From Vagococcus jeotgali (GTDB lineage Bacteria > Bacillota > Bacilli > Lactobacillales > Vagococcaceae), in contig NZ_CP142146.1 in the NCBI RefSeq assembly GCF_035918315.1, forward strand, positions 868,001 through 932,000: a stretch of 64,000 nucleotides of DNA, given 5' to 3'. A program made the translations under genes and the position numbers. Every line of letters starts with the position of its first letter. Within the stretch, counting starts at the first letter, position 1. A model generated the notes under the pieces. The model had not been told where the DNA came from, ran no database searches, and saw only the letters and a list, made by a program, of their open reading frames with translations. Positions 63,425-64,000 of this stretch are shown here, piece after piece.

Positions 63425-63982
63425 TTACCTATCTTCTCTTACAAAACAATCCACCATATGATCATTCACAATACCTACTGCTTGTAGGAAAGAATAAATA
63501 GTTGTACTCCCTATAAATTTAAAGCCTTTTTTCTTCAAATCTTGGCTAATATCATCTGACAAGTCTGTCTTAGATGGGACATCTTCTATCTTTTCCCATT
63601 TATTATCAATTGGTCTTCCATCAACAAATCCCCATATGTAATGACTAAATGATCCGTATGCTTCTTGAATCTTTAAAAAAGCTATAGCATTAGATTGTGT
63701 TGATTGTATTTTCAGTTTATGCCGAATAATCCCTGGGTTTTGTAGTAACTCAGAAAAATTATTTTCAGTATAGCTAGCTATTTTTCTGTAATCAAACTGA
63801 TCATATGCTTCTTTAAATCCTTCTCGTTTACTTAATATAGTAGCCCAACTTAATCCAGCTTGCATGGTCTCTAATAATAATATTTCAAATAAATAATCAT
63901 CATCATATGACGGTCTTCCCCACTCTGTATCATGATAGTGTATCTCCGTACTTGATTTTTCAGCCCATGAGCATCTTTTCAT
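63425..63982 (-). CDS. tag: DNA-3-methyladenine glycosylase I
   Basis: 185-residue base-excision enzyme removing 3-methyladenine. Start KRCSWAEKSSTEIHYHDTEW; the zinc ligands C4, H17, H175 and C179 fall at the same numbers as in E. coli Tag. Core ILLLETMQAGLSWATILSKR and the tail VGIVNDHMVDCFVR are family signatures. AAGGGGG precedes the ATG. Single gene, end of window. Confidence 0.95.
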   Translation of the reverse strand: MKRCSWAEKSSTEIHYHDTEWGRPSYDDDYLFEILLLETMQAGLSWATILSKREGFKEAYDQFDYRKIASYTENNFSELLQNPGIIRHKLKIQSTQSNAIAFLKIQEAYGSFSHYIWGFVDGRPIDNKWEKIEDVPSKTDLSDDISQDLKKKGFKFIGSTTIYSFLQAVGIVNDHMVDCFVREDR

Positions 63983-64000
63983 GTTATATCCCCCTTGGTA

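Noticed and set aside
1-64000. tRNA or rRNA genes
   Set aside because: No cloverleaf-like GGTTCGAATCC arms or conserved rRNA strings were noticed; a dedicated scan would be needed to exclude them fully.

Overview
The window is a 64 kb piece of chromosome from a low-GC Gram-positive coccus of the Lactobacillales, most likely Enterococcaceae (Vagococcus or a close relative). This rests on the AT-rich base composition, a lysine-type MurE, pyruvate formate-lyase, an XerS-type recombinase, a MapZ-like protein, an EF1546-type LysM protein, a sortase-type LPXTG protein and the conserved block cmk-rpsA-der-hup. The species call is inference. No rRNA, tRNA or CRISPR array was seen.

Layout. 1-4.1 kb: 3' end of parC, then pflB (with a candidate Rex operator and a good promoter) and pflA. 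4.1-22.6 kb: an insertion-sequence-rich zone. It holds two IS30-family elements of type A, two of type B plus a 68-bp B scar, two IS256-family copies and one ISL3-family copy. Between them lie a membrane-anchored protein, a cystine/dicarboxylate symporter, murE, an AbrB-like/DUF998 membrane protein, xerS, two gene remnants (YjbR and a methyltransferase) joined by the scar, and a GlsB-like protein. 22.9-25.3 kb: a long helical LPXTG surface protein gene broken by an in-frame TAG and probably by a one-base deletion just after its start codon. 25.5-28.9 kb: a tryptophan-type ABC transporter operon behind a leader peptide ending in Trp codons and a transcription attenuator. 28.9-37.8 kb: a MapZ-like division protein, rqcH, a membrane-anchored beta-propeller protein, and folA-thyA-ABC-F ATPase. 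38.0-40.3 kb: a third IS256 copy lying in the ribosome binding site of a decayed marR gene, followed by a truncated MFS gene. 40.3-55.3 kb: mainly housekeeping genes on the minus strand (cca, mazG, reoY, a TPR protein, hup, der, rpsA, cmk, LysM protein, recQ, ypbB-like) plus yitT, ferredoxin and an OatA-like acyltransferase. 55.6-64 kb: a third IS30-B, a membrane protein, typA, an inositol monophosphatase, UPF0223, an SdpI-like protein in operon with a two-component system, a tiny HicB-like protein and tag.

How it works together. Most of the window is core physiology: mixed-acid fermentation, cell wall synthesis and its control (murE, reoY, oatA, LysM protein), folate/thymidylate supply, translation quality control (rqcH, ABC-F, typA) and tryptophan uptake. 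The unusual biology is genome plasticity. All three IS256 copies have perfect 8-bp target duplications and identical transposases, so they are recent. The IS30 elements form a mirror-image arrangement (A minus, B plus ... B minus, A plus), one A copy sits against a truncated B end, and its interior carries a 484-bp interleaved patchwork of A and B fragments. Several genes are broken: the surface protein, YjbR, methyltransferase, MarR, MFS and a small membrane protein. I found no clear new multi-gene defence or biosynthetic system. The most interesting candidates are the nested IS30 mosaic, the doubly broken surface protein, the tryptophan leader and the SdpI-two-component operon.
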